From Warburgia ugandensis (Eukaryota; Streptophyta; Magnoliopsida; Canellales; Canellaceae), in contig CP141127.1 of the NCBI GenBank assembly GCA_035236585.1, positions 70,723,495 to 70,787,494 of the forward strand: a stretch of DNA of 64,000 bases, written 5' to 3'. Shown piece after piece: positions 34,271 through 44,987 of the stretch. Numbering within the stretch: position 1 is the first letter of the stretch; each line of letters starts with the position of its first letter. The notes below the pieces were generated by a model. The model did not search any database. It saw only the letters and a program-made list of their open reading frames with translations, and was not told the DNA's origin. Position numbers and translations under genes: made by a program.

Positions 34271-36073
34271 TGATTATTTTCTACAAGTGTAGGGGTTATT
34301 GTAGTGTAGCTTATGCAAGTACAAGTTGATCCCACGGAGACTCAACCATGATTTAGAGTTTAAATAAAATTTAATTGACCAAACATTAAAGAAATTAACT
34401 AACAATGAAATAAAATTTTTGATCTATTTAACTGATGAAAATTACAAAATTCCCAGCTCAAAAAGATAGAAAATTAAAATACAAATAAAATTCAATTCCC
34501 TAGTTTAATTATGACAAATTTCTTCAAATTTGATATCATCAAAGTGAATCAACCTTCATGAATCTCTCATGAATACTTCTGTTTAAGGATCCAAGGGCCG
34601 GATTAAAAAAATTTCCCAAAATTTTGATGATCTGGATTAAGAATGATTTTGGATAGCTTAGATCAAATTTTTGGTTTTTAGATTGAAGATCAAAACTAAT
34701 GGATAAGCTAAGAGATGTCCTAAGAACAAAATCTAAAGATTAATTAAAAATCCAATGAGAAATAGATCAGGAATTAAATAAATCCTATTTATTAATGCTA
34801 ATTGTTGATTAGGTTAAGCTTAAATAAAACAGGTTTGGATAACACAGTTCTTGGATTAATCTAAAAATAGTACAAAACCTGAATATCATAATCTAGATAA
34901 AATAAAATTGGGATTAGATAAAAAAAGAGGAAGAAAATGGAATTAGAATTATTGTCTAAAGGGTAAAAATGGAGAATTTTCATTTTCTAGTTTAAAATGG
35001 AAAAAACAAAGGAATCCTGCCTGACAAAGAAGACGATGACAAGTAAAGGAGATGAGGTGGGAAGAAGAACAATTGGGGGAAAATAGGAAAAACCCGACTT
35101 GGGTTTATCCTACGGTGAAGGGAGTGGGTGCTAGTGAGAAGAAGAGAATAAAGATAGAGAGAGATGGTAGCGAGGGAGAGGTACGGGAGTGTCTGTGGGT
35201 TGGGGCAATGACAGAGGGAACCATATATAGAGGCTAGTGCTAAGGGAGATGAGGAGTAGGTGTGCGATTGGCTCTCCTCCTAAGTTCATCGGAGCCGAGC
35301 GACAAAGAGGGAGAGTGTGGTGAGGGCTAGATAGATCATTGAGGAAGAGAGAAAGACAAATAGGGGGAGTAAGAGAGAAGGTGAAGAAAAGGGGGTGTGG
35401 TGTCGTGATGGGGTGAAAGAACAGGGAAAGAGAGACTATGAGTAAGAGAAAGCTGGCATGCAGACAGAGGGAGAACTCATAGCAGAGAGGGAGAGTATGG
35501 GAGATAGAAAGGAGCAAAGAGGGAGAGTGCGGGTGAAAAGTAGGGAGATTTTGGGTGAGAGAAAGACAAGAGGGGGAGACGAGAGAGAAGGAGAGTCGGG
35601 AAAGACAGAGATTGGGTAAGAGGGGTGCTAGCTCGGGTTCCCCCTTCAATTCTATGATGGAGAGAGTCCTTGCCTTCATTGCCTTCTTCCTTCTTATAAA
35701 TTATCTCCACCTTCCTCTTCGGTTCTTCACTTCTAATTTTTGTTTTCATTTTTTTCTTCTTGCAAAGCTTTCTTCTTATAAAGTTTTCCTTTATGGTTTC
35801 CTCATTCTACTTTAGTTTTCCCTTCCTCTTTAACAGTCCTTCTTTGGTTTTACCTTTTTCAAATAGAAAAAATTCCTTAATCAATTGCCCATCTGCCTCT
35901 TGTGGGTTGATTTAGCACCATTAAATTCAATCTGATCTATCCAAGCCGCAATATTGTTGATCTACAAAACACAAGACCAAATTAGAGTTATCTAAACTAT
36001 AAATTACACATATGACTAGCTCTGATGATCATTTGATCATTAAATTTTAAAAATCAATGATTGGATGATCAAT
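34271..36073 (-). mobile_element. Element B, 5' LTR, main part
   Basis: Matches the 3' LTR 24190-26088. It is cut at 36073 inside GATTGGATGATCAAT, where the LINE inserted. The missing ~100 bases of the LTR start lie 8.3 kb away at 44350-44456. Pro/Ser-rich open frames at 35131-35749 are not genes. Confidence 0.87.
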
Positions 36074-36207
36074 ACAAAGCTATACTAATTATCAAGGGAT
36101 CAAACTTATGATACACACTATGAAACACTTTGAAAGAGTGATAGAGAAGAGGCAATGCATTGAAAAAAGTGTATCGGAGAACTAGTTTGGTTTCATGCCT
36201 GAGAGGT
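36074..36207 (+). pseudogene. LINE reverse transcriptase fragment, 5' piece
   Basis: Translation YQGIKLMIHTMKHFERVIEKRQCIEKSVSEN-stop-FGFMPER is the conserved plant L1-type LINE RT block (ENQFGFMPGRS), with a TAG in place of the expected Gln codon. It is preceded by the left copy of a 15 bp TSD (36059-36073). The frame resumes after element A at 43172 (TMEAMFLLRQW...), so A inserted into this LINE. The LINE is 5'-truncated: its ORF1 and endonuclease are absent. Confidence 0.88.
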
Positions 36208-37991
36208 TGTTAAGTGTTCAATTTCGGCCAAAATACCTCTAGTTTAGCATTTAATTCGACCATCCAACTCATCAATTTGATGATTTTTTGATAAAATATG
36301 AAATTTAGCTTAAATTAACCATCCAATCATAAATTGTCAAAATTAATTGTCAGATGACCAACTGAGCTAATTAGATGCATAATGTACAGTTTGATGACTC
36401 TAATATAGTCTTTTGTCTTGCAGATCAAGCAAATTAGGCTTGGATGGTTCAGATCAAATTTCGATGGTGCAGATCATCCAACAGAGATTCAATGGTGTAG
36501 ATGGAATGAATTCTTAAAGGAAACTTTATTTTAAATGGAAAACATGGAGAAAATTTGGAAAGCCCAAATAGTTAGAAGAAAGCAAGCTAGAAGAAAAGTG
36601 GAAGAAGGCAAATTAGAAGGTGGTGGGAGGTAGGCTACCACCTTCTTTCTCATTCCATTCTCACACTCTCTTTCCACAACACCTTTCTTACTTCACCACT
36701 CACTCTCTTTCTAATTTCTCTCGGGTTTCCCCTTACAAAGGAAACCATCCCACCTATAACTCCCTCTCTCCAACTTCTCTAGTCTCTCTCTTATCTACTT
36801 TCTTCTCCCCCATTGGCTGACCCAGAGGGATATTTTCTTTTTTTGTTTTCTTCTTTTCATTATATTCCTTCTATCATCGTCCTTTTCTTTTGTTTTCTGT
36901 TACTGCATTCCACCTCTACCATACCTCCATTAGTTCATTCGCACCCAACTTATCTTGTTTTCCTTCTTTTTCTTTCAAACTGAAAATTGTTGTCTCCACC
37001 TTGCTCTTCCCACTTCACCGCTTCCACCTTTGTCTCTCTCTCTCGTTCTTTCTCTATTCTTTACTGCTCCACCACAAAATTTTTTTTTTTCCTTTTTCTC
37101 AATCATCATCAACCTAGCACTGCAGCCTCCACTGCCCTACTCTAGCACCATCTCCTCTTCCATAGCATAGTGCTCGAAGCCATCGTATTGCACCAAAGCC
37201 CAAACAACATCAGCCAGCCACGCTCATCACCATCTACTCCAACAATCTTCTCCAACAAATCTTCTTCTTCCCCTATTTTGTTTTAAGGGAAATTTAAGGA
37301 ACTTTCAAGAAAAATTCCATTTTTGCCCTTAGTATAAAAATTTTAATTACAATTTTGTCCTGTTACTGTTCTTATCTGCATTCTGTTCTATTCATGTTTT
37401 GTTATCTGCATTCTATGTTATTCTCACTTAATCCAGGACCTGTTTAATTTGAATTTGTCTTATTCAAGCTTAATCAGATCAACCATTCTTCTTTAATAAA
37501 TAGGAATGCTTCAATTTCTCATCTATTTCACATCTAATTTTCAATCAACTTCAAAATCTGGTTTCTAAGATATTTTATGGCATGTTTATTATTTGTGATC
37601 TTCAATCTACAAATAAAAAATCAGATCTAAGCCAATAAAATTCAAAATTCTTATATAGCCAGATCTCTCAGATTTTATGGAATCTGCCTTATCCATCTTG
37701 TGGATCATCAATCAGAAGTACCAGGAAGAGACTGACAAAGGCTTATCAAAGTTTATGAGCCTAGATTTGAAGAAATTGATGATAATCAGTTTAGGAAAGT
37801 GGGATTTTCTTATTTCTTTAGTTAAATTTATGTCTTTTTGGAATGGACTTCTGTAATTTTTTCATTTATTTTTAATTTTGAGCAATTAAATTTTATTAAA
37901 ACTCTAAATTCTTAAAGCGAGTCTCTGTGGGATTGACCCGTACTTGAACACCTACACTACAATAGCCCATACACTTGCGAAAAACACAGCA
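36208..37991 (+). mobile_element. Element A, 5' LTR
   Basis: TG...CA ends (TGTTAAGTG ... ACACAGCA), 1784 bp, preceded by GAGGT (36203-36207). The partner is 41366-43171. In the first ~117 bases I count 13 differences between the two LTRs, so the insertion is old. The C/T-rich middle gives spurious open frames (36620-37170). Confidence 0.92.
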
Positions 37992-37997
37992 AGTTTT

Positions 37998-38015
37998 TGG
38001 CACCGTTGCCAGAGA
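37998..38015 (+). promoter_or_regulatory. Element A primer-binding site (tRNA-Asp)
   Basis: TGGCACCGTTGCCAGAGA matches 15 of 18 bases of the complement of the plant tRNA-Asp 3' end. All three differences are G-to-A. It lies 6 bases after the LTR, as expected. Confidence 0.88.
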
Positions 38016-39267
38016 CCTGCAATAGAGTTTTCATAAAATTTAATTTAAAAATTTTTAAAAATAAAAAATTAGAAAAATTCAAAACAATAATTTTTTTTTT
38101 AGGAATTCCATTGTTTTAGCATTTTAGGCATTTTTAAGTGTATTGTTTAATTTTCTTAGTACATAATCACCTTGTTTCCTGAATTTGGTACTTATTTTTA
38201 TCTTTCTTTTTCTAAAAATAGAAAAGTGGAGGAAATTGCCAAGTGGATCTTCATTAAAATAGAAATTTCCCTACGTTCCTATAGTAGGACTTTCTTTTTC
38301 TTTAGTGTGAATCTTATAATAAGGAGCTTTGTAATTTGTAATTTTCGTTTTAATTTTAAAAGGGTTGTATAATATAGGGCAAGTGGGATAAGGTGGCCCA
38401 TACGATCTTCATAAAAAATCCCACTGTAAGTATCCCTCACTCCTTTTATTTCCTAGATTAGGGTTGGCATTTAGAATAGTTTTGATTTTTTGGTAGAATA
38501 ATTACATATGAAAGCATATTTGATAATTGTTGCATTTTTAGGGTTTGCATTAGTTTAATGTTTTAATTGCATTCTTGGGGCACGTTTAATGTTTTAAGGT
38601 GATATATATGTTGATCAAACTACCATGGAATGTGGAAATTTAATTAGTAAGGGCACTCGACCCCACAAGATCAAGGGTGGATTTCATCACCACACCTTGG
38701 CCCACCTAGGATAATCACCTCAAGCGCGGAATCCTATCCTTTAAATTAATCTAAAATCAATTAGAAGAGACCGATATGGCCATCAAATGCTCATAGGACC
38801 CTCTTACTAAGACGTGATCTATTGTCACTTCAGTGGCTTTTGAGCACTATGGTTATAGTGGGTGTCTTAAAATCCAAGTGATTTTTCCATGCCTTCTATT
38901 GACGTTTGTTGTGGTCTGAGAACCTCCTTACATGAGGATTGTATTAACCACCTTGCGTGGAACCTAACTGATAAGCAATAGTCAAAATTGAAGGAGAGGA
39001 GGAGCACTAGATTGGGCTAATTTAAAAGCATTGTCCCCACACAAATTCAAGAAAGTCAATATATTGCTGCTTATTAGCCTAAGGATTATTTGATTGTGCC
39101 TTTTTGTTTATGCATCATGTAGAGTTAGAGTCAGTATTTAGATTATGACATTTTAGATTAGGCTAGTTTAAGTAAGGGCGTCAATCTCAAAACCCAGAGT
39201 TAGTACCTTTGACCTAAAGATTCAACACATCCAATTATAAGGGGAAAGAAACTTAGCTCCTATCCCC
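38016..39267 (+). mobile_element. Element A leader
   Basis: 1.25 kb non-coding leader before gag. It contains hairpin CACTAT-GGTT-ATAGTG (38845-38860) and CCTC-loop-GAGG (38933-38947), both shared with B and C, and a GGCACTCGACCCCA..TTGGCCCACCTAGG block also found in C. No ORF worth calling. Confidence 0.7.
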
Positions 39268-40550
39268 ATGGCTGAACCACCAATAGAGATTGAGTGCAAA
39301 ACAATTAGAGATTTTCATGTTCCTCTACAACTTAATATCCCATCTTGCATAGCTTTACCTCTCCCAAATGCCGACTACTTCAAGTTAAAGCCGTGAGTCA
39401 TTCAATTACTCTCTACATTTTATGGTCAAGACTGAGAAGACTCCTACCTACATATTAAGGAGTTCCTTGATATTTGTTCCATATTTAGGTTCTGAAACTT
39501 TTTGGATGACTCCATTAAGCTTAGGCTATTCTTGTTCTCACTTAAGTATAAAGCTAAGTCATGGCTTAATTCCTTGGAGGTAGGTTCCATTCATACATGG
39601 GACCAATTCTTTAAGAAGTTTTTAAACAAGTTCTTCCTTGTTCACAAAACAAAAGCCCTTCATTGTGAAATTATCAATTTCCAAAAAAGGGATAATGAAT
39701 AATATTATAAATGTTGGGAACAATGGAATGAATTGTTGCATAAATTCCCTCATCATGGATTTGAAAAATGGCAGTAGGTTCAATACTTCTATGATGCATT
39801 GACACCTCAAAATAGATAAATGATGGATGTAGCGAGTGGAGGGACCCTCATGCTAAAGGATAAAAGTTAGCATGGGAGTTCTTTCATATAGTGGCTGATA
39901 ATTATAAGCAATGGGATTATTCAAACAGGAGAGAAAGAATCAACTAGCCCACTAAGAAGGGAGGTCTCTATGAGATAGGAGTGCATATTGATCTATCTCA
40001 TAAGCTTGACTCTAGAGTTGGAAAATGAGGTGGAAGAATGGACAAGCTTGAAACTATGTTTCAATCTTTCATGACTACACCTCATCCCATAAACCTCCAC
40101 AAGAGATATGCGATACTTGATTTGGTCCACCTCATATCACCTTATCCTGTCCATCAAATAGAGTGCTAAATGACTATCTTGACCAAGCGAATGCATATCA
40201 CCAACCTAGTGACAACTCATATTTTGAGACCTACAATCTTAGATGGGCCAGGCATCCCAATTTGTCTTAGTCAAAGAATAACCATTAAGGGGGACTAGAT
40301 ATAAATGCCCCTGTCCAAAACATTCCTCTTAGAACTACAGTTCCCCAATAGTCACCTGGCTTTCAACAACCTCAACAACAAAAGAATCCATCTTCAGAGG
40401 AAAACATCCACACCATGCTTCAAAACATTACAAAAGATAATGATTACATTAAAAAGGCCTTACACTAGTTTCAAAATGAGAGTAGACAGTCAGCCAATGT
40501 CAACTCTCAAGCTATTGTCAAACTAGACATGCAAGTAAGCCAATTGTTAG
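39268..40550 (+). pseudogene. Element A gag, degenerate
   Basis: Starts ATG at 39268 (MAEPPIEIECKTIRDFHVPLQLNIPSC). The gag core is clear: YFKLKP, IKLRLFLFSLKYKAKSWLNSLEVGSIHTWDQFFKKFLNKFFLVHKTKALHCEIINFQKRDNE (39502-39702), then YKCWEQWNELLHKFPHHGFEKW and YFYDALTPQNR. It is an Athila-type Retrotrans_gag protein. Several in-frame stops break it. Confidence 0.88.
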
Positions 40551-41340
40551 TTGAACTACATAATAGAGGAAAGGGTCAGTTCCCTAGTCAACCCATCAAG
40601 TTCTCAAAACCTTAACCCTCATGAGCAAGCCAAGTCTATAACCACCCTTAGGAGCTATCCTCAAATTAATAACAAAGAAGGGCAAGCTAAGGAAAATGCA
40701 AAGGAGAAAGAGGCAACCACAACACATGAGAAAGAGATTAGACATACATCTCCTACTCCTTCTAAGCCTATAGTGGAGACACTCTATGTGCCTAAAGTCC
40801 CATTCCCTCAATTACTTAGCAAGGCTAAGAAAGGAACAAATTTTAATGAGATAATGGAAGTGTTTAAACATGCACAAATCAATATTCCATTACTCAATGC
40901 TATAAAGGATATTCCTTACTTTCTTAAAGAGCTCTGTACTACAAAGCAAAAGCTTAGTGTTCAAAAGAAAGCCTTCCTCACCAAGCAGTTAGTTGATAGA
41001 TCAATTAAGATTCCTCATTGTATAGTTGAGGATGTATTAATATAGGTAGACCAGTTTTATTTCCCAGTCAATTTCATTGTCCTGGATACCTAACCTGTAG
41101 CAGACCCCAGTAGTCGACCCGGTTATTCTTGGACATCCATTCTTAGCAACGTCTAATGAAATCATAAATTGTAGAATTGGTGTCTTACAATGATCCTTTG
41201 GCAATATGAAAGCTGATCTCAATGTCTTCAATGCTAACCATCAAGGGCTTGTTGCATGTGCTAAATACAATGGTGAGTACCTACGAAAGTGGCACCTTAT
41301 ATCAGTTTGTGAAAAATGATTTTTGCATGTTTTACTTAGG
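40551..41340 (+). pseudogene. Element A protease remnant lacking its active site
   Basis: Open piece 40551-41045 runs from a charged linker into YVPKVPFPQLLSKAKKGTNFNEIMEVFKHAQINIPLL and FLKELCTTKQKLSVQKKAFLTKQ, then directly LVDRSIKIPHCIVEDVLI. Comparison with B (31030-31368 and on) shows that the stretch between, which holds the DLGS active site, is missing in frame. After a stop the frame continues as VDQFYFPVNFIVLDT. RT, RNase H and integrase are absent, so A is an internal-deletion derivative of about 7 kb. Confidence 0.85.
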
Positions 41341-41354
41341 ATTAGCAAAATGTT

Positions 41355-41365
41355 GGTTTGGGGTG
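41355..41365 (+). promoter_or_regulatory. Polypurine tract of element A
   Basis: The G-rich GGTTTGGGGTG stretch lies immediately before the 3' LTR start at 41366, equivalent to the tract of B at 26089-26100. Confidence 0.65.
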
Positions 41366-43171
41366 TGTTAAGTGTTCAATTTTAGCCAAAATACCTCTAC
41401 TTTAGTATTTGATTAGATCATCTAACTCATCAATTTGATGTTTTTTAGATAAAATATGAAATTTAGCTAAAATTGACTATCCAACCATAAATGGTCAAAA
41501 TGAACGATCACATGATCATTTGAGTTAATCAGATGCTTAATGTACAGTGAGATGACTCTAATCTAGTCTTTTGTCTTGCAGATTAACCAAAATTGGCTTG
41601 GATGGTTCAGATCGAATTTCGATAATGCAAATCACCCAACAGAGATTCAATGGTTTAGATGGAATGAATTCTTAAAGGAAACTTTATTTTAAAAGGAAAA
41701 CATGGAGAAAATTGTTAAAGCCCAAATAGTTAGAAGAAAACAAGCTAGAAGAAAAGTGTAAGAAGGCAAATTAGAAGGTGGTGGGAGGTAGGCTAGCACC
41801 TTCTTTCCCATTCCATTCTCCCCCTCTCTTTGCACGGCACCTTTCCTACTTCACTCCCTCTCTTTCTCATTTCTCTCGAGTTTCCCCTTACAAAAGAAAT
41901 TGTCCCACCTATAACTCCCTCACCCCAACCTCTCTCTACTCTCTTCTCCCCCATTGGCTGACCCAGAGGGATATTTTCTTTTATTGTTTTCCTCTTTGCA
42001 TTCTGTTCCTTCCATCATCATCCTTTTCTTTTGTTTTCTGTTACTCCATTCCACTTCTTCCATGCCTCCGTTAGTTCATCTGCACCCAACTTATCTTGTT
42101 TTCCTTCTTTTCCTTTCGAACCAAAAATTGTTGTCTCCACCCTGCCCTTCCCACTTCACCACTTCCACCTTTGTTTCTTTCTCATTCTTTCTCTATTCTT
42201 CACTACTCTGCCACTATTTTTTTTTCCTTTTTCTCAATCATCATCGACTTATCACTATAGCCTCCACTGCCCTGCTCCAGCACCATCTCCCCTTCCATCA
42301 CTTAGCACTCGCAGCCACCACACTACTCCAAAGCCCAAACAGCACTGGCCAGCCATGCTCATCACCATATTCTTCAACAATATTCTCCAACAAATCTTCT
42401 TCTTCCGTTGTTCTGTTTTACTGGAAATTTAAGGAACTTTCAGGAAAATTTCCATTTTTGCCCTTAGTATAAAATTTTTAATTACATTTTTTGTCTTGTT
42501 ACTGTTCTTATATGTATTCTATTCTATTCTATTCATATTCTAATATATATATTTTTTGTAGTTCTTACTTAATCTAGGAACTGTTTAATGTAAATCTGTC
42601 TTATTCAAGCTTAATCAGATAAATGATTCTTCTTTAATAAATAGAAATGCTTCAATTTCTCATATATTTCACATCTGATTTTCAATCAACTTCTAGATCT
42701 AGTTTCTAAGACATTTTATGGCTTGTTTATCATTCCTAATCTTCAATCTGAGTATAAAAAATCAGATCTAAGCCGTTAAAATTCAAAATTCTTTTCTTGC
42801 CAGATCTCTCAGATTTTATGGAATCTGCATAATCCATCAGGTGGATCATCAATTAGAAGCACCAAGAAGAGATTGATGAAGGCTGATCAAAGTTTATGAG
42901 CCCAGATCTAAAGAAATTGATGATAATTAGTCTAGGGAAGTGGGATTTTCTTATTTCTTTAATTAAGCATTTTGTTTTTTTGGATTGGACTTTTGTAATT
43001 TTAGTGAATTAATACATCATTAAATTTTTGTTAATTTTTTCATTTAATTTTAATTTTTAAATAATTAAATTTTACTAAAAGTCCAAATTCTTCAAGCGAG
43101 TCCTTATGGGATTGACGTGTACTTGCATAAACTACACTACAATAGTATGTGCACTTATGGAAAACACAGCA
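41366..43171 (+). mobile_element. Element A, 3' LTR
   Basis: Starts TGTTAAGTG and ends ACACAGCA, followed by GAGGC (43172-43176), which pairs with GAGGT at 36203-36207 as the 5 bp TSD with one change. Its length of 1806 bp is close to the 5' LTR. The open frames at 41778-42472 are C/T-rich artefacts. Confidence 0.92.
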
Positions 43172-44334
43172 GAGGCCTACCATGGAAGCTATGTTCTTAC
43201 TAAGACAATGGATAGAGAAATATTGGGAGAGCAGGAAAGACCTCCACATGGTCTTTATTGACTTAGAAAAAGCTAATGATAGAGTCTCTAGAGAGTTAGT
43301 ATAGAGGATGTTAGGCGAGAAAAGGGTTTTGTGGTGGTATATAGACATAATTAAAGATAAGTATGAGGGAGCAGTAACAAATGTTAAGACCACTAGTGGC
43401 AAGACTGATGATTTTTCTGTCATTATAGGATTGCACAAAGGATCAGCATTGAGCCCATACCTTTTCACGTTGGTTATGGATGAGTTAACAAAATATCTAC
43501 ATGAGGAGATTGCATGGTGCATGCTATTTGCAGATGATATAGTCTTACTTGATGAGACAAGGGAGGGCTTAAACACAAAGGTAGAGTTATAGAGAGAAGC
43601 ATTAGAATATAAATAATTTAAAATCAGCTGAACTAAGACTGAATATATGGAATGAAATTTTAGCAAGGAGAGGAGGAGGAGTGGAACACCAGTTACGATT
43701 AATAACCAAGTCCCTATAAAAGACCACTTTCAGTGCTTAGGGTCAGTGATTCATGAGAGTGGAGAGATTGAGAGGGAGGATACCCAAAGAATCCAACAGG
43801 GTTGGAACAAATGGAGATGTACATCTAGAGTTTTGTATGATCGGCAAGTGCCACTCAAACTATAAGGACAATTCTATAGGATGGCCATAAGGTCAGCCAT
43901 GCTCTATGGATTAGAGTGTTGGGCAGTTAAGAAACATCATGTTCATAGGATGAGCATTGTTGAAATGAGGATGTTGAGATTGATGAGTGGCAAGATGAGA
44001 AAGGATATAATTATGAATGAAAACATTAGAGGAAACTTAGAGGTAGCACCAATAGGCAACAAGATGTGGGAGATTAGACTTAGATGGTTTGGACATATCC
44101 AAAGGAGACTAAAAAAGACACTGGTTAGAAGGAGTGAGGCAATGCAAAGAGAAGGTTCTAAAAGGGCAAGAGGAAGGTCCAAAAGAACGTAGACAGAAGT
44201 GATGAGAAAATATTTAAAAACTGTGGGACTAAATAAAGCCATGGGACTTAATAGAGAGGAATGGAGGAATAAGATTCATGTGGCCGACCCCTAATTGGGA
44301 TAAGTTCTTGATGATGATGATGATGATGATGAAC
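43172..44334 (+). pseudogene. LINE reverse transcriptase, 3' piece
   Basis: Continues the frame from 36207: TMEAMFLLRQWIEKYWESRKDLHMVFIDLEKANDRVSREL, ...IGLHKGSALSPYLFTLVMDEL..., the catalytic LFADDIVLLDET box (about 43530-43560), and a C-terminal part with MAIRSAMLYGLECWAVKKHHVHRMSIVEMRMLRLMSGKMRKD, NIRGNLEVAPIGNKMWEIRLRWFGHIQRR and RARGRSKRT. It ends VADP, then CTAATTGGGATAAG and a (GAT)n tail, followed by the right copy of the 15 bp TSD (44335-44349). This is a plant L1-type LINE ORF2. The FADD residues are intact, but stops make it non-functional. The 'ADDIV' box and 3' tail identify it firmly. Confidence 0.92.
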
Positions 44335-44349
44335 GATTGGAAGGTCAAT

Positions 44350-44456
44350 TGGAGCTAAAATTCATATTTTATGTAAAACTTGTAAATTTGATTAGTTAGA
44401 TAATCAAATAAAATGCTAAACTAGGGGTGTTTTGGCCAAAAATAAACACTTAACTA
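44350..44456 (-). mobile_element. Element B, 5' LTR, outer end
   Basis: The TTGGAGCTAAAATT..GGGGTGTTTTGGCC..AAACACTTAAC stretch is the missing start of the B 5' LTR, matching 25999-26088. Next comes TGTGT (44457-44461), the right TSD of B. One extra T lies inside the terminal ACA. Confidence 0.85.
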
Positions 44457-44461
44457 TGTGT

Positions 44462-44982
44462 GTGCATGTGATCAAAACTTGAAAGTGAGATGATTATGAT
44501 CTAAGTGCATGATATTATGATGTTATGCATGACTTACTAAGTTAAAATGACTTTTATATCTAAGAACCTAATAATGCATAAAGTTTATATACTAATCCTA
44601 AGATGTATGCAAAGGGAATTAGAAAGTCAACGTAAGTCAAATATGGGGTTTCTAAATTAGGGATGTACTAATTCTAAACTAACAAAGTACAAAATCTACG
44701 AATCTACCATGTAGCTACTTTCTAAATTAATCCTAAAACATTCCTAATGTAATGGAAAGAAAATTAAAAAGTTACTAAAACTAAAAAGCAAATATATCTA
44801 AGATCTAAACATGAAATCCAAATTAAAAACTATGCTACTTCTAAAATAGAAAAGTTCTTAAAACATGGTAATTAAATATGCTACATAGAAACTTATACTG
44901 CTACTTAATCTACAGAGTATAATACAACCTAACAAAGCAGGTTAGCTCACTAAACTATAATGAATACAACCTAAGAATGATG
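44462..44982 (-). mobile_element. Putative LTR 'H', third piece
   Basis: AT-rich DNA between B and the left TSD of C (TTAAG, 44983-44987). It contains TTTCTAAATT and AACTAAAAAG-type blocks like other LTR bodies here. Assigned to H by position, not by a match. Confidence 0.3.
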
Positions 44983-44987
44983 TTAAG

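Noticed and set aside
43040..43666. 208-codon minus-strand frame
   Set aside because: Shadow of the LINE RT on the plus strand, running on into the A 3' LTR.
43943..44242. 99-codon minus-strand frame
   Set aside because: Antisense of the LINE C-terminal region.
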